Positions 13,353-20,845 of a DNA stretch of 20,845 nt are shown piece by piece. The position numbers and the translations under genes are program-made. The first letter of the stretch is position 1. Each line of letters opens with the position of its first letter. Location of the stretch: contig CAVRNW010000004.1 in the NCBI GenBank assembly GCA_963722665.1, positions 1 to 20,845 of the forward strand. The letters are read 5' to 3'. The notes under the pieces are model-generated. The model ran no database searches, had not been told where the DNA came from, and saw only the letters and a list, made by a program, of their open reading frames with translations. Origin of the DNA: Site-B1 sp963722665 (GTDB taxonomy: Bacteria > Bacteroidota > Bacteroidia > Flavobacteriales > Flavobacteriaceae).

Positions 13353-14469
13353 ATATCTGTTTTCGATAGGTTTTTCTACGTTTAACGACAACCGGATCAA
13401 AATGTTTCCAAATTTTATGGATTGCTTCATTATCCTCTAATTCAGGTGTTCTGTAGCAATTTACAATGCCTTTTTTAGTAAAAATCTCATAGTATTCGTT
13501 AAATATTACTGCATGTACGCCTTTATTTTGATATTCCGGATGAACACCAATAAGATAAAAGACTACATCTTTGCTATGCTTTTTAGCATTCAAGATCTTC
13601 AAAAAACCAAATGGAAATAATTTTCCGTTTATATCTTGAAGCGCTTCTGCAAAACGTGGCAGAACAATTGCAAAGGCAATTAGTTCATCATTTTCATCTA
13701 CTACGAACTTTATATATTCAGGATTTACAAAACTTATGAATTTCTTTTTAAAATAGTCTTTCTGAATATCAGTAATTTCAACAAAGGAAGAAAGTGAAGA
13801 ATAGGATTTGTTGAACAGATCAAACATTTTATCAGCATAAGGCATAACCTCGCTGGTTTTTGTGAATTTGAGTGCTCTCAGTTTATAACGCCTCTTAATA
13901 AGTTCCTGAGCCTTATAAAAAGTATCTATTTTTACATTGGAAAAAGGAAATCTACTTTCTGAATAAGATTTTTCTATTTTAAATCCATTAGTTTCGTAAT
14001 GATTCTGATAATAAGGATGATTGTACCATGTTATCATGTTGCTAACCTGATCAAATCCTTCAGTCATCACACCAACCTTGTCCAGATTAGAAAATCCTAC
14101 CGGACCTTCGCAATACTCCAGTTCATTTTCCTTAGCAATTTCTGCTACTTTATTAAAAAGTGCTTTTGACACTTCCAGATCATCTTCAAAATCAAACCAG
14201 CCAAATCGCATTTTCTTATGGTTTTGCTTTTTAACTTCAAGCCAGTTGATAATTGCAGCGACACGACCAACAATTTGGTTATTTTTATATGCTAGAAAAT
14301 ATCTGGCTTCAGCATCCTTAAAAACCGGATTCTCATTTTTATCAAAGGTCTTTAGTTCCTGAGTGATTATAGGAGGTACCCAGTATTTCGAGTTTTTATA
14401 TAACTTAAAGGGGAACTTTACAAATTTCTTTAAGTCTTGCCGCGAATGAATTTCTTTTATGGTGATCAT
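13351..14469 (-). CDS. GNAT-fold acyltransferase-like protein, substrate unknown
   Basis: A 372-residue protein of a family I know from Bacteroidota as generic 'N-acetyltransferase'. The ATG at 14469 is chosen over a TTG one codon upstream. The N-terminal half has WVPPIITQELKTF, AEARYFLAYKNNQIVGRVAAI and the motif EGPVGFSNLD. The C-terminal half has a second GNAT-like region with YLIGVHPEYQNKGVHAVIF (QNKG at about 314-317), which resembles the acyl-CoA-binding motif A. The length and double-domain layout are larger than in simple acetyltransferases and resemble Fem/bacterial acyltransferase proteins. It is downstream of the outer-membrane barrel gene by 14 bases, so the two are probably co-transcribed. 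It faces the putative cysteate acyltransferase, which makes an N-acyltransferase role in sulfonolipid or sphingolipid synthesis an attractive but unproved idea. Confidence 0.75.
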   Translation of the reverse strand: MITIKEIHSRQDLKKFVKFPFKLYKNSKYWVPPIITQELKTFDKNENPVFKDAEARYFLAYKNNQIVGRVAAIINWLEVKKQNHKKMRFGWFDFEDDLEVSKALFNKVAEIAKENELEYCEGPVGFSNLDKVGVMTEGFDQVSNMITWYNHPYYQNHYETNGFKIEKSYSESRFPFSNVKIDTFYKAQELIKRRYKLRALKFTKTSEVMPYADKMFDLFNKSYSSLSSFVEITDIQKDYFKKKFISFVNPEYIKFVVDENDELIAFAIVLPRFAEALQDINGKLFPFGFLKILNAKKHSKDVVFYLIGVHPEYQNKGVHAVIFNEYYEIFTKKGIVNCYRTPELEDNEAIHKIWKHFDPVVVKRRKTYRKQI

Positions 14470-14483
14470 CAAGACTGCTAAAA

Positions 14484-15365
14484 TTAGTTGATTTCTTTAT
14501 CTCTATGAAAATCGAAACGATAGGAGCCTCCAAAATTAACACTAAAAACAGAAGGAGTATCTTTTGTGTTGAATGTTAAAGCAGTATCCAATTGAAAGTT
14601 TTGGCTCCACAAAAAGGCTCCTCCAAATCTAAACAAATTATCTGCATAGATATCATTGTCGATTCCTTGAGCTTCTGCAAACACTACCCATTTTTCATTT
14701 ATGGCTTTAGTTAATGTAAGTATATATTGAAACTCAGGGTAATCTGTCGTAAAACGGTTGTAAACGAAATTCATGACATAAACCCATCCACCGGAAAAGT
14801 TATTTTGAGTGGCTACGAGAACTTTCGGACTAAATCCTTCAACACCGGGCCCTAAATAGGGATTGTCCTCTGTATCAAAATTAGCTCCACCGTAGACACT
14901 TACTGCAGGAATTAAAGATTTTATTTTGAATCCCCGGTTTGCCTTCCAACTATATAAATTAGGTTTATTATCAGCATTCTTATATGGATCATATACCAGA
15001 TATTGAGCACCAATAGTAAAAGTTTTGAAGTTGCTTCGCTTGTTTTCATTTGCTATGAGAGAGCGATTATCTGTAAATGTATCGTTTTGATAAGTTCCCT
15101 GAACATTAATCTCCAACTGCTCAAAAAATAAGCCATATCTGGCAGCAAAATCTACACCAAATCCGGAAACTTCATTTTGTAAAGGTGTGTGCTCTTCCTT
15201 CAGAATATATGGACCTGCTTCAAACTGTAAGACATTTGTTCCAACAGAAAAAGCACTTCTGGAAACACCTGGTCTATTAGAGTTTATAACATCTGTGTAT
15301 TGGCCAAAAGAGAATTGCGTCAATAATGAAATAAGAAATAAAGCGAATATTTTTACTGCTTTCAT
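14484..15365 (-). CDS. Outer-membrane beta-barrel 'transporter' family protein (MetA-pathway phenol-degradation type)
   Basis: A 293-residue protein. MKAVKIFALFLISLLTQFSFGQ is a signal peptide. The mature start YTDVINSNRPGVSRSAFSVGTNVLQFEAGP (NRPG plus a beta strand) is typical of the Bacteroidota proteins placed in the 'transporter' family related to MetA-pathway phenol degradation barrels. The remainder is a series of amphipathic strands with aromatic ends (ARYGLFFEQLEINVQGTY, WVVFAEAQG, FSVNFGGSYRFDF). It is predicted to be an outer-membrane barrel; no substrate is known and a link to phenol is not implied. It is the first gene of a two-gene unit with the GNAT-fold gene 14 bases downstream. 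A -7 element lies 20 bases upstream of the ATG. Confidence 0.75.
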   Translation of the reverse strand: MKAVKIFALFLISLLTQFSFGQYTDVINSNRPGVSRSAFSVGTNVLQFEAGPYILKEEHTPLQNEVSGFGVDFAARYGLFFEQLEINVQGTYQNDTFTDNRSLIANENKRSNFKTFTIGAQYLVYDPYKNADNKPNLYSWKANRGFKIKSLIPAVSVYGGANFDTEDNPYLGPGVEGFSPKVLVATQNNFSGGWVYVMNFVYNRFTTDYPEFQYILTLTKAINEKWVVFAEAQGIDNDIYADNLFRFGGAFLWSQNFQLDTALTFNTKDTPSVFSVNFGGSYRFDFHRDKEIN

Positions 15366-15384
15366 AAAAGGTAAACTTTAATTT

Positions 15385-15392
15385 CAAATATA
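15385..15392 (-). promoter_or_regulatory. -7 promoter element of the outer-membrane barrel/GNAT unit
   Basis: On the minus strand TATATTTG, an exact TAnnTTTG match, 19 bases upstream of the ATG at 15365. It is one of two divergent boxes in the 105-base gap 15366-15470; no -33 TTG is evident. Confidence 0.6.
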
Positions 15393-15446
15393 GAGATTTT
15401 ATTATTTTTTTAAGACTTTAAGCCAGATTTTAAAAATTAAGAATCG

Positions 15447-15454
15447 TATTTTTG
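15447..15454 (+). promoter_or_regulatory. -7 promoter element of the DUF4834/YfhO operon
   Basis: TATTTTTG matches TAnnTTTG exactly, only 16 bases before the ATG at 15471, so the leader is expected to be about 10 bases. It faces away from the box at 15385-15392. Confidence 0.6.
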
Positions 15455-15470
15455 AAAAAATTATTTATTT

Positions 15471-15746
15471 ATGCTACAATACGCATCTGTGACTGGTTTC
15501 TTAAGAACGATTTTAATTATCCTATTAGTTTATTATGGGGTAAAAATTTTATCTAGAATATTAGCCCCGGTTTTTTTTAAATACGTATCTAAGAAAGCAG
15601 AAAAAAAATTTGGTCAGCAATTCGGTAATTTTCAAACCAAAAAACCTCCAGAAAAGGAAGGAGAGACTACCATAGATAAGATACCTAAAACTAAAGCATC
15701 AAACAAAGATGTTGGGGAGTATGTAGATTACGAAGAAATTGATTAA
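15471..15746 (+). CDS. DUF4834 family small membrane protein
   Basis: A 91-residue protein. Residues about 8-35 (GFLRTILIILLVYYGVKILS) form a single membrane segment preceded by the short MLQYASVT. The following FFKYVSKKAEKKFGQQFGNF is the conserved KKAxxxFGQQF part of DUF4834, a Bacteroidota family. The tail is hydrophilic and charged, ending in VGEYVDYEEID. Function unknown. It is the first gene of a run with YfhO (27 bases downstream), glycosyltransferase and flippase; DUF4834 next to YfhO is, to my knowledge, a common flavobacterial arrangement, which suggests a role in the envelope. Confidence 0.8.
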   Translation: MLQYASVTGFLRTILIILLVYYGVKILSRILAPVFFKYVSKKAEKKFGQQFGNFQTKKPPEKEGETTIDKIPKTKASNKDVGEYVDYEEID

Positions 15747-15773
15747 ATTTCTGGTTTAATACCAATCGTTTTA

Positions 15774-18212
15774 ATGAAAGATTCCTTAAAAAGTATTCTC
15801 CCATATATATTAATTGTAATGGGTTTTGCCATTGCTTCTTTGGCTTATTTCAGTCCTGTTCTTCAAGGAAAACAGATCTTTCAAAATGACATTAAACACT
15901 ATAAAGGAATGTCCAAACAGCAAACGGACTTTCGGGATAAAACAGGGGAAGAAACCTATTGGACAAATAGTGCTTTTGGAGGTATGCCAACATATCAGCT
16001 TGGAGCTAAATATCCTAATAATTATATTAAAGATTTAGATTTGGCTCTGCGATTTTTACCTAGACCAGCCGACTATGTTTTTTTATATTTTGTGTCATTT
16101 TTTATTCTTTTGCTTGTATTAAAAGTGGATTATAAACTAGCCGCTTTAGGAGCGTTGGCATTTGGTTTCTCAACTTATTTTATCATTATTCTTGGAGTAG
16201 GGCATAATGCTAAAGCACATGCCATAGCATATATGCCATTGGTTTTAAGTGGAATTGTCCTGACATTTAGAAAGAAATATATTCTTGGGTTTTTATTAAC
16301 AACCATTGCCATGGGTTTGGAGCTCTGTGCAAATCATTACCAAATGACCTATTATTTATTGCTGTTAGTGATAGTAATGGGAATTGCTTATTTATTTGAT
16401 GCATATAAAAAGACAGAGATTCCACATTTCTTTAAATCTGTTGGGATTTTATTGGTTGCAGTTATTTTATCCATTGGTCTCAACGCTACCAATATTTTGG
16501 CCACTCAGGAATACGTGAAAGAGAGTACACGTGGACAATCAGAACTAACTATTAATCCTGATGGAACATTAAAGGAAGTTTCAAAAGGATTAGATAAGGA
16601 TTATATTACTGAATACAGTTATGGGATTTTAGAAACATTTAATTTATTTATACCTCGTTTTATGGGAGGTGGTAATGCCGAAGATGTTGGTACGGAATCT
16701 GAAAGTTTTAAATTTTTTAGAGGTTTAGGAGCCTCTCCGGTCCAGGCAGCCCAACAAGTAGAACGAACGCCTGCCTATTGGGGAAAACAACCTTATGTTG
16801 AAGCACCTGCTTATATAGGGGCTGTTGTTGTATTCTTGTTTATTTTTGCTTTGCTTTTAGTAAAAGGACGATTGCGATGGTGGTTATTAGGGGGTACATT
16901 ATTATCTCTTCTGCTCTCTTATGGCAAGAACTTAGGCTTTATCACTGATTTTTTTATCAATAATGTGCCATTGTATAATAAATTCAGGGCAGTTAGTTCA
17001 ATTCAGGTAATTTTGGAATTATGTGTACCAATTTTAGCAATATTTGGGCTGGTAAGATTATTTAATGCTTATGAACAAGAGGAAAAGAAATTAAAAGCTC
17101 TAAAAATTTCTGTAATTCTTACAGGTGGCCTTTCATTGATATTTTTGGTTTTTAAATCGACCTTATTTGATTTCAATGGATTAAATGATGCGACTTACGC
17201 TCAGATGTACGGTCAGGAATTTGTTGATGCCATAAAAAAGGACAGAATGATGCTGTTTACCGATGACGCAATAAGGTCTCTGGTATTTGTGATGTTTTCA
17301 GCAGGAACAATTTGGTTCTATCTAAAACGAAAACTATCAGAAAAGTTGGTAGTAATCATATTTGCGGTATTAGTTTTAATGGATCTTGTTGGAGTTGACA
17401 GAAGATATGTCAATAATGATGATTTTGTAAGCGGCAGACAAATAAATACACCTTTTACAGCCACAAAGGCAGACATAGAGATTCAAAAGGACAAATCACA
17501 TTACAAAGTATTAGATCTAAGTGTAAACCCATTTAATAGTGGGAGAGCCTCTTATTTTCATAATGCTCTTGGCGGTTATCATGCAGCAAAACCAAGACGA
17601 GTTCAAGACATTATGAGTTATCAGGTTGAAAAGAATAATCTGGAGGTTTTGAACATGATGAATGTAAAATATTTTATTCAACCCGATCCGGAAGGTCAAC
17701 TTGTTGCTAATCAAAATCCTTATGCCAATGGTAATGCATGGTTTATTAAAAATTTAAAGAAAGTCAATTCTGAAAATGAAGAAATGCAAGCTTTGGATAG
17801 CTTAGATACTAATAATGATGCTGTTTATTACTTCTCTGAAAATTCAGAACATAGTTTAAAAAGTAATTTTGTTGTAGACACTACAGCCGCCATTAAGCTA
17901 CTATCATTTAAGCCAAATTATCTTAAATATGAATCCAGGAATGTGAATGATGGCTTTGCTGTTTTTTCTGAAAATTACTATAAAAATGGTTGGACTGCTT
18001 ATATTGATGGCGAATTAACACCTCATTTTAGAGTAAATTATTTGCTTAGAGGTATGAATATTCAATCAGGAAACCACAAGATCGAGTTCAAATTTGAACC
18101 TCAGGTCGTTAATACAGGGAGTAATATTTCATTGGCAAGTTCACTTTCTACTTGGAGTATTGTAATTGGCGGATTATTCTTTGAAATAAGAAAGAATTCA
18201 AAAAGTGCATGA
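15774..18212 (+). CDS. YfhO family polytopic membrane protein (putative glycosyltransferase)
   Basis: An 812-residue inner-membrane protein. Roughly a dozen hydrophobic segments cover residues about 8-30, 100-118, 120-142, 148-165, 168-182, 190-208, 220-242, 346-364, 368-384, 410-430, 444-462, 500-520 and 522-540. A soluble region follows (about 545-785), then a last membrane segment (about 785-805). The first extracytoplasmic loop has QNDIKHYKGMSKQ and SAFGGMPTYQ, and GVGHNAKAHAIAYMPLVL is a family hallmark. The layout resembles GT-C glycosyltransferases that use lipid-linked sugars; in Firmicutes YfhO has been tied to teichoic acid decoration, but the role in Bacteroidota is not known to me. 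It follows DUF4834 closely and precedes a GT4 enzyme and a flippase, in line with surface glycan work. Confidence 0.87.
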   Translation: MKDSLKSILPYILIVMGFAIASLAYFSPVLQGKQIFQNDIKHYKGMSKQQTDFRDKTGEETYWTNSAFGGMPTYQLGAKYPNNYIKDLDLALRFLPRPADYVFLYFVSFFILLLVLKVDYKLAALGALAFGFSTYFIIILGVGHNAKAHAIAYMPLVLSGIVLTFRKKYILGFLLTTIAMGLELCANHYQMTYYLLLLVIVMGIAYLFDAYKKTEIPHFFKSVGILLVAVILSIGLNATNILATQEYVKESTRGQSELTINPDGTLKEVSKGLDKDYITEYSYGILETFNLFIPRFMGGGNAEDVGTESESFKFFRGLGASPVQAAQQVERTPAYWGKQPYVEAPAYIGAVVVFLFIFALLLVKGRLRWWLLGGTLLSLLLSYGKNLGFITDFFINNVPLYNKFRAVSSIQVILELCVPILAIFGLVRLFNAYEQEEKKLKALKISVILTGGLSLIFLVFKSTLFDFNGLNDATYAQMYGQEFVDAIKKDRMMLFTDDAIRSLVFVMFSAGTIWFYLKRKLSEKLVVIIFAVLVLMDLVGVDRRYVNNDDFVSGRQINTPFTATKADIEIQKDKSHYKVLDLSVNPFNSGRASYFHNALGGYHAAKPRRVQDIMSYQVEKNNLEVLNMMNVKYFIQPDPEGQLVANQNPYANGNAWFIKNLKKVNSENEEMQALDSLDTNNDAVYYFSENSEHSLKSNFVVDTTAAIKLLSFKPNYLKYESRNVNDGFAVFSENYYKNGWTAYIDGELTPHFRVNYLLRGMNIQSGNHKIEFKFEPQVVNTGSNISLASSLSTWSIVIGGLFFEIRKNSKSA

Positions 18213-18306
18213 AATAACCAAAGACTTAAAAGTTAAAACAAATCTCAGAATGAAATATTGGCTCAAATTACATCTGATCATCTAACAATCAAAACTATAT
18301 GACCAG

Positions 18307-19581
18307 ATGAAAAAGGCACTCATCATAACTTATTATTGGCCACCAGCTGGGGGGCCTGGAGTGCAACGATGGCTTAAATTTGTTAAATACCTACCTGAAT
18401 TCAATATAGAACCGATTGTTTTCATTCCCGAAAATCCAAACTATCCAATAGTTGATGAAAGCTTACTTTCTGAGATTCCGGAGAACCTCACTATTTTAAA
18501 ACAACCAATTAAGGAACCGTACAATCTAGCTGGTTTACTCTCAAAAAAAGAGTCCAAGCGCATTAGCAAAGGTATTATTCATCAAACTAAAAGTCAGTCA
18601 GTCATGGAAAAACTGCTACTTTATATAAGGGGCAACTACTTTATTCCTGATGCCAGAAAGAACTGGGTAAAACCATCTGTAACTTTTTTGTCTGAGTACA
18701 TAAAGGAAAACAATATAACAATCATCATTACTACTGGTCCACCACATAGTTTACATTTAATTGGATTGCATTTAAAACGGTTACTAGGAGTGAAGTGGCT
18801 GGCAGATTTTAGAGATCCCTGGACAAAGATTGGCTATCATAAAAAATTAATGCTTACAAAAAGATCTGCAAAGAAACATATGCAATTGGAAAAGGAGGTT
18901 CTACAAAATGCTGATAAAATAATTACCACAAGCTTTACTACAAGTAATGAATTTCAAAATACTGTAAATAAAGAAGTTAATACAATTACAAATGGATTTG
19001 ATGAACAAGAAAATATATCAATAGAATTGGATGAAAAATTTACTTGTTCTCATATTGGCTCTCTCTTGTCCGAAAGAAATCCTGAAGTGCTCTGGACAGT
19101 TTTTAAAGAGTTGATCAATGAAAGAAAGGATTTTAAGAGGAGCTTTCAATTGAACCTAATTGGTGTGGTAAGTGAAGATGTTTTGGAGAGTATTAAAAAT
19201 AACGGACTTAAAGATCATATTAATTTAATGGGATATGTGTCTCATAAAAAAGCTATAAGGCATCAAAAACAATCTCAAGTCTTATTATTAATAGAAATAG
19301 ATTCGGAAGAAACCAAATGCATAATTCCGGGTAAATTATTCGAATATATGGCTTCCGAAAGACCTATAATTGCATTAGGACCAAAAGATTCTGATGTTCA
19401 GTCCATTATAAAACAAACAAACACAGGAAATTATTTTGGATATAATGATTATGCAACTTTAAAAGCATTAATTTTAAAACACTTTAATTCTTACAAAAAA
19501 GGTAATTTAAAAAATCATCCCATTGGATTACAAAAATATCACAGGAAACAACTAACTAAGCAATTATCAGAATTAATATAA
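18307..19581 (+). CDS. Family 4 glycosyltransferase (GT-B fold)
   Basis: A 424-residue cytoplasmic or membrane-bound glycosyltransferase. The N-terminal Rossmann domain opens with ALIITYYWPPAGGPGVQRW, where the glycine-rich loop binds acceptor or donor. TTGPPHS (142-148) and ADFRDPW (166-172) are typical of this GT4 branch. The C-terminal donor domain starts near 225 (TITNGFD) and includes IGSLLSERNPE and IPGKLFEYMASERPIIALG (340-358), the acidic region that contacts the nucleotide sugar. The sugar cannot be predicted. The ATG at 18307 is the first in frame after a 94-base gap that shows no TAnnTTTG box, so the gene is probably read from the DUF4834 promoter. The stop at 19581 directly abuts the flippase ATG, which implies coupling. 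Confidence 0.9.
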   Translation: MKKALIITYYWPPAGGPGVQRWLKFVKYLPEFNIEPIVFIPENPNYPIVDESLLSEIPENLTILKQPIKEPYNLAGLLSKKESKRISKGIIHQTKSQSVMEKLLLYIRGNYFIPDARKNWVKPSVTFLSEYIKENNITIIITTGPPHSLHLIGLHLKRLLGVKWLADFRDPWTKIGYHKKLMLTKRSAKKHMQLEKEVLQNADKIITTSFTTSNEFQNTVNKEVNTITNGFDEQENISIELDEKFTCSHIGSLLSERNPEVLWTVFKELINERKDFKRSFQLNLIGVVSEDVLESIKNNGLKDHINLMGYVSHKKAIRHQKQSQVLLLIEIDSEETKCIIPGKLFEYMASERPIIALGPKDSDVQSIIKQTNTGNYFGYNDYATLKALILKHFNSYKKGNLKNHPIGLQKYHRKQLTKQLSELI

Positions 19582-20845
19582 ATGGGAATAGTTAAAATTC
19601 AATCGTTTAAAAATACAATTACCACTTATATTGGTTTTGGTATTGGCGCGATCAATACATTATTCCTTTATACTAATTTCATGTCCGACACCTATTACGG
19701 GTTGATCGGATTTATTTTATCTACTGCCAATATCATGATGCCATTAATGGCCTTTGGAACCCAGAACACATTAATAAAATTCTATTCGACCTATAAAACA
19801 CGAAACAGTATAAATAGTTTTTTAACTCTTATGTTGTTTTTACCATTATTACTTATCATTCCTATTGGATTAATAGGTTACTATGCTTTTGACCTAATAA
19901 GCAATCTCTTATCACAAAAGAATCCCATAATCAAGGAATATATTTGGCTTATTTATATCTCAGCAATAGCATTTGCTTATTTTGAGATCTTTTATTCGTG
20001 GACCAAGGTTCAAATGCAAAGTGTATTTGGTAATTTTATGAAAGAGGTATTTCATAGGGTAGGAGTCATGATTTTGTTATTCTGTCTGTACTTTGATCTT
20101 TTGTCAATAGATGAATTCATTTATTCAGTTGTTGGAGTCTATATACTGCGAATGATGGTAATGAAACTGTATGCTTATTATGTGAGAAGACCAGTTTTCA
20201 GGTTTGACAAGCTGCCTAATTTCAATGAAGTACTAAAATACACATCCTTGATCATTATTGCGGGTTCAATTGCCAATATTATTCTGGAGATAGATAAATT
20301 TATGATAGGTGAGTTTATCGAAATTGAAAATGTTGCCTATTATGGAGTTGCTATATACATTGCCAGTGTAATTAGTGTTCCTTCAAGATCTATGTATCAA
20401 ATAACCAATCCAATTACAGCCAATTTACTCAACGAAAATAATTTGAAAGGATTGAAAGAATTATATCAAAAGAGTTCCTTAAATCTCTTTATAATCGGAG
20501 GGCTTATATTCCTGCTTATTATCGTCAATTTAAATGAGCTCTATAGGATTATTCCTGAAGAATTTGGAGGCGGATTGCTAATTGTTTTTTTAGTAGGACT
20601 TGCTAAGCTTTATGATGACCTTATGGGCAACAACAATGCGATTCTTTTTAATAGCAAATACTATAGAGTAGTCTTGATATTAGGCGTTTTTCTCGCAGTT
20701 TTAGCTATTGTGTTAAACATTATACTTATCCCTGAATATGGTATCTATGGAGCTGCCTATGCAACTTTTATAGCTATTTTTCTCTACAATACGGCAAAGT
20801 TAGTTTATGTTAAACATAAACTTAATTTAATACCTTTTACAGTTA
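19582..20845 (+). CDS. Polysaccharide (Wzx-like) flippase of the MOP superfamily, 3' end outside the window
   Basis: The frame is open from the ATG at 19582, the base after the glycosyltransferase stop, to the window edge (421 codons). It starts MGIVKIQSFKNTITTYIGFG and has at least ten hydrophobic segments, separated by short charged loops. Typical flippase features are FGTQNTLIKFYSTYK after the second segment, IANIILEIDKFMIGEFI in the middle (a membrane helix followed by the ExDKxMIG motif), and IPEYGIYGAAYATFIA near the end. Such proteins move undecaprenyl-linked glycan units across the inner membrane. With the GT4 and YfhO genes upstream it suggests a surface polysaccharide or glycan modification locus. 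Only the last part of the protein (some tens of residues) should be missing. Confidence 0.88.
   Translation, partial: MGIVKIQSFKNTITTYIGFGIGAINTLFLYTNFMSDTYYGLIGFILSTANIMMPLMAFGTQNTLIKFYSTYKTRNSINSFLTLMLFLPLLLIIPIGLIGYYAFDLISNLLSQKNPIIKEYIWLIYISAIAFAYFEIFYSWTKVQMQSVFGNFMKEVFHRVGVMILLFCLYFDLLSIDEFIYSVVGVYILRMMVMKLYAYYVRRPVFRFDKLPNFNEVLKYTSLIIIAGSIANIILEIDKFMIGEFIEIENVAYYGVAIYIASVISVPSRSMYQITNPITANLLNENNLKGLKELYQKSSLNLFIIGGLIFLLIIVNLNELYRIIPEEFGGGLLIVFLVGLAKLYDDLMGNNNAILFNSKYYRVVLILGVFLAVLAIVLNIILIPEYGIYGAAYATFIAIFLYNTAKLVYVKHKLNLIPFTV

Overview
The window looks like chromosome from a marine- or soil-type member of the Bacteroidota, most likely a flavobacterium. The DNA is AT-rich. Start codons generally lack a clear Shine-Dalgarno sequence. 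Nine start regions carry an exact copy of the Bacteroidota -7 promoter element (TAnnTTTG). The proteins are typical of the group: an outer-membrane barrel with a carboxypeptidase-regulatory-like N-domain, a DUF4834/YfhO pair, and a sulfonolipid-type PLP acyltransferase. Nearly all of the window is coding; the longest non-coding stretches are about 145-176 bases and hold promoters and terminators. No tRNA, rRNA, CRISPR array, insertion sequence or prophage was seen.

Layout. (1) 1-585: the 3' end of a C_GCAxxG_C_C-type cysteine protein and a 60-residue single-pass membrane protein. (2) 656-5271, minus strand: a TonB-receptor-like outer-membrane barrel with its own promoter, and upstream of it an overlapping operon prfB - HAD phosphatase - ArsC-like reductase. 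prfB is intact but needs a programmed +1 frameshift. (3) 5365-8249, plus strand: threonine aldolase and a secreted OmpA-domain protein built largely from 14 copies of a 23-residue repeat. (4) 8307-8630, minus strand: YbaB/EbfC nucleoid protein. (5) 8716-13306, plus strand: oligopeptidase B-like S9 peptidase, a cysteine-synthase-fold PLP enzyme, and an alpha-oxoamine-synthase PLP enzyme. (6) 13351-15365, minus strand: a two-gene unit of an outer-membrane 'transporter' barrel and a GNAT-fold protein. (7) 15471 to the window end, plus strand: DUF4834 protein, YfhO membrane protein, family 4 glycosyltransferase and a polysaccharide flippase that runs off the end.

How the genes may work together. 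The two PLP enzymes at 10853-13306 fit sulfonolipid (capnine) synthesis: a cysteate-synthase candidate followed by a cysteate-C-fatty-acyltransferase candidate. The convergent GNAT-fold gene next door is a speculative N-acyltransferase for the same lipids. The last four genes look like a surface glycan module. The OmpA repeat protein, the two outer-membrane barrels, the glycan genes and the candidate lipid genes give the window a strong cell-envelope theme, interrupted by housekeeping genes (prfB, ybaB, ltaE).

The most notable observations are the 14-fold 23-residue repeat architecture of the OmpA protein, the prfB recoding site with its reduced Shine-Dalgarno-like element, and the candidate sulfonolipid gene neighbourhood. 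I found nothing that can be called a wholly new system with confidence.
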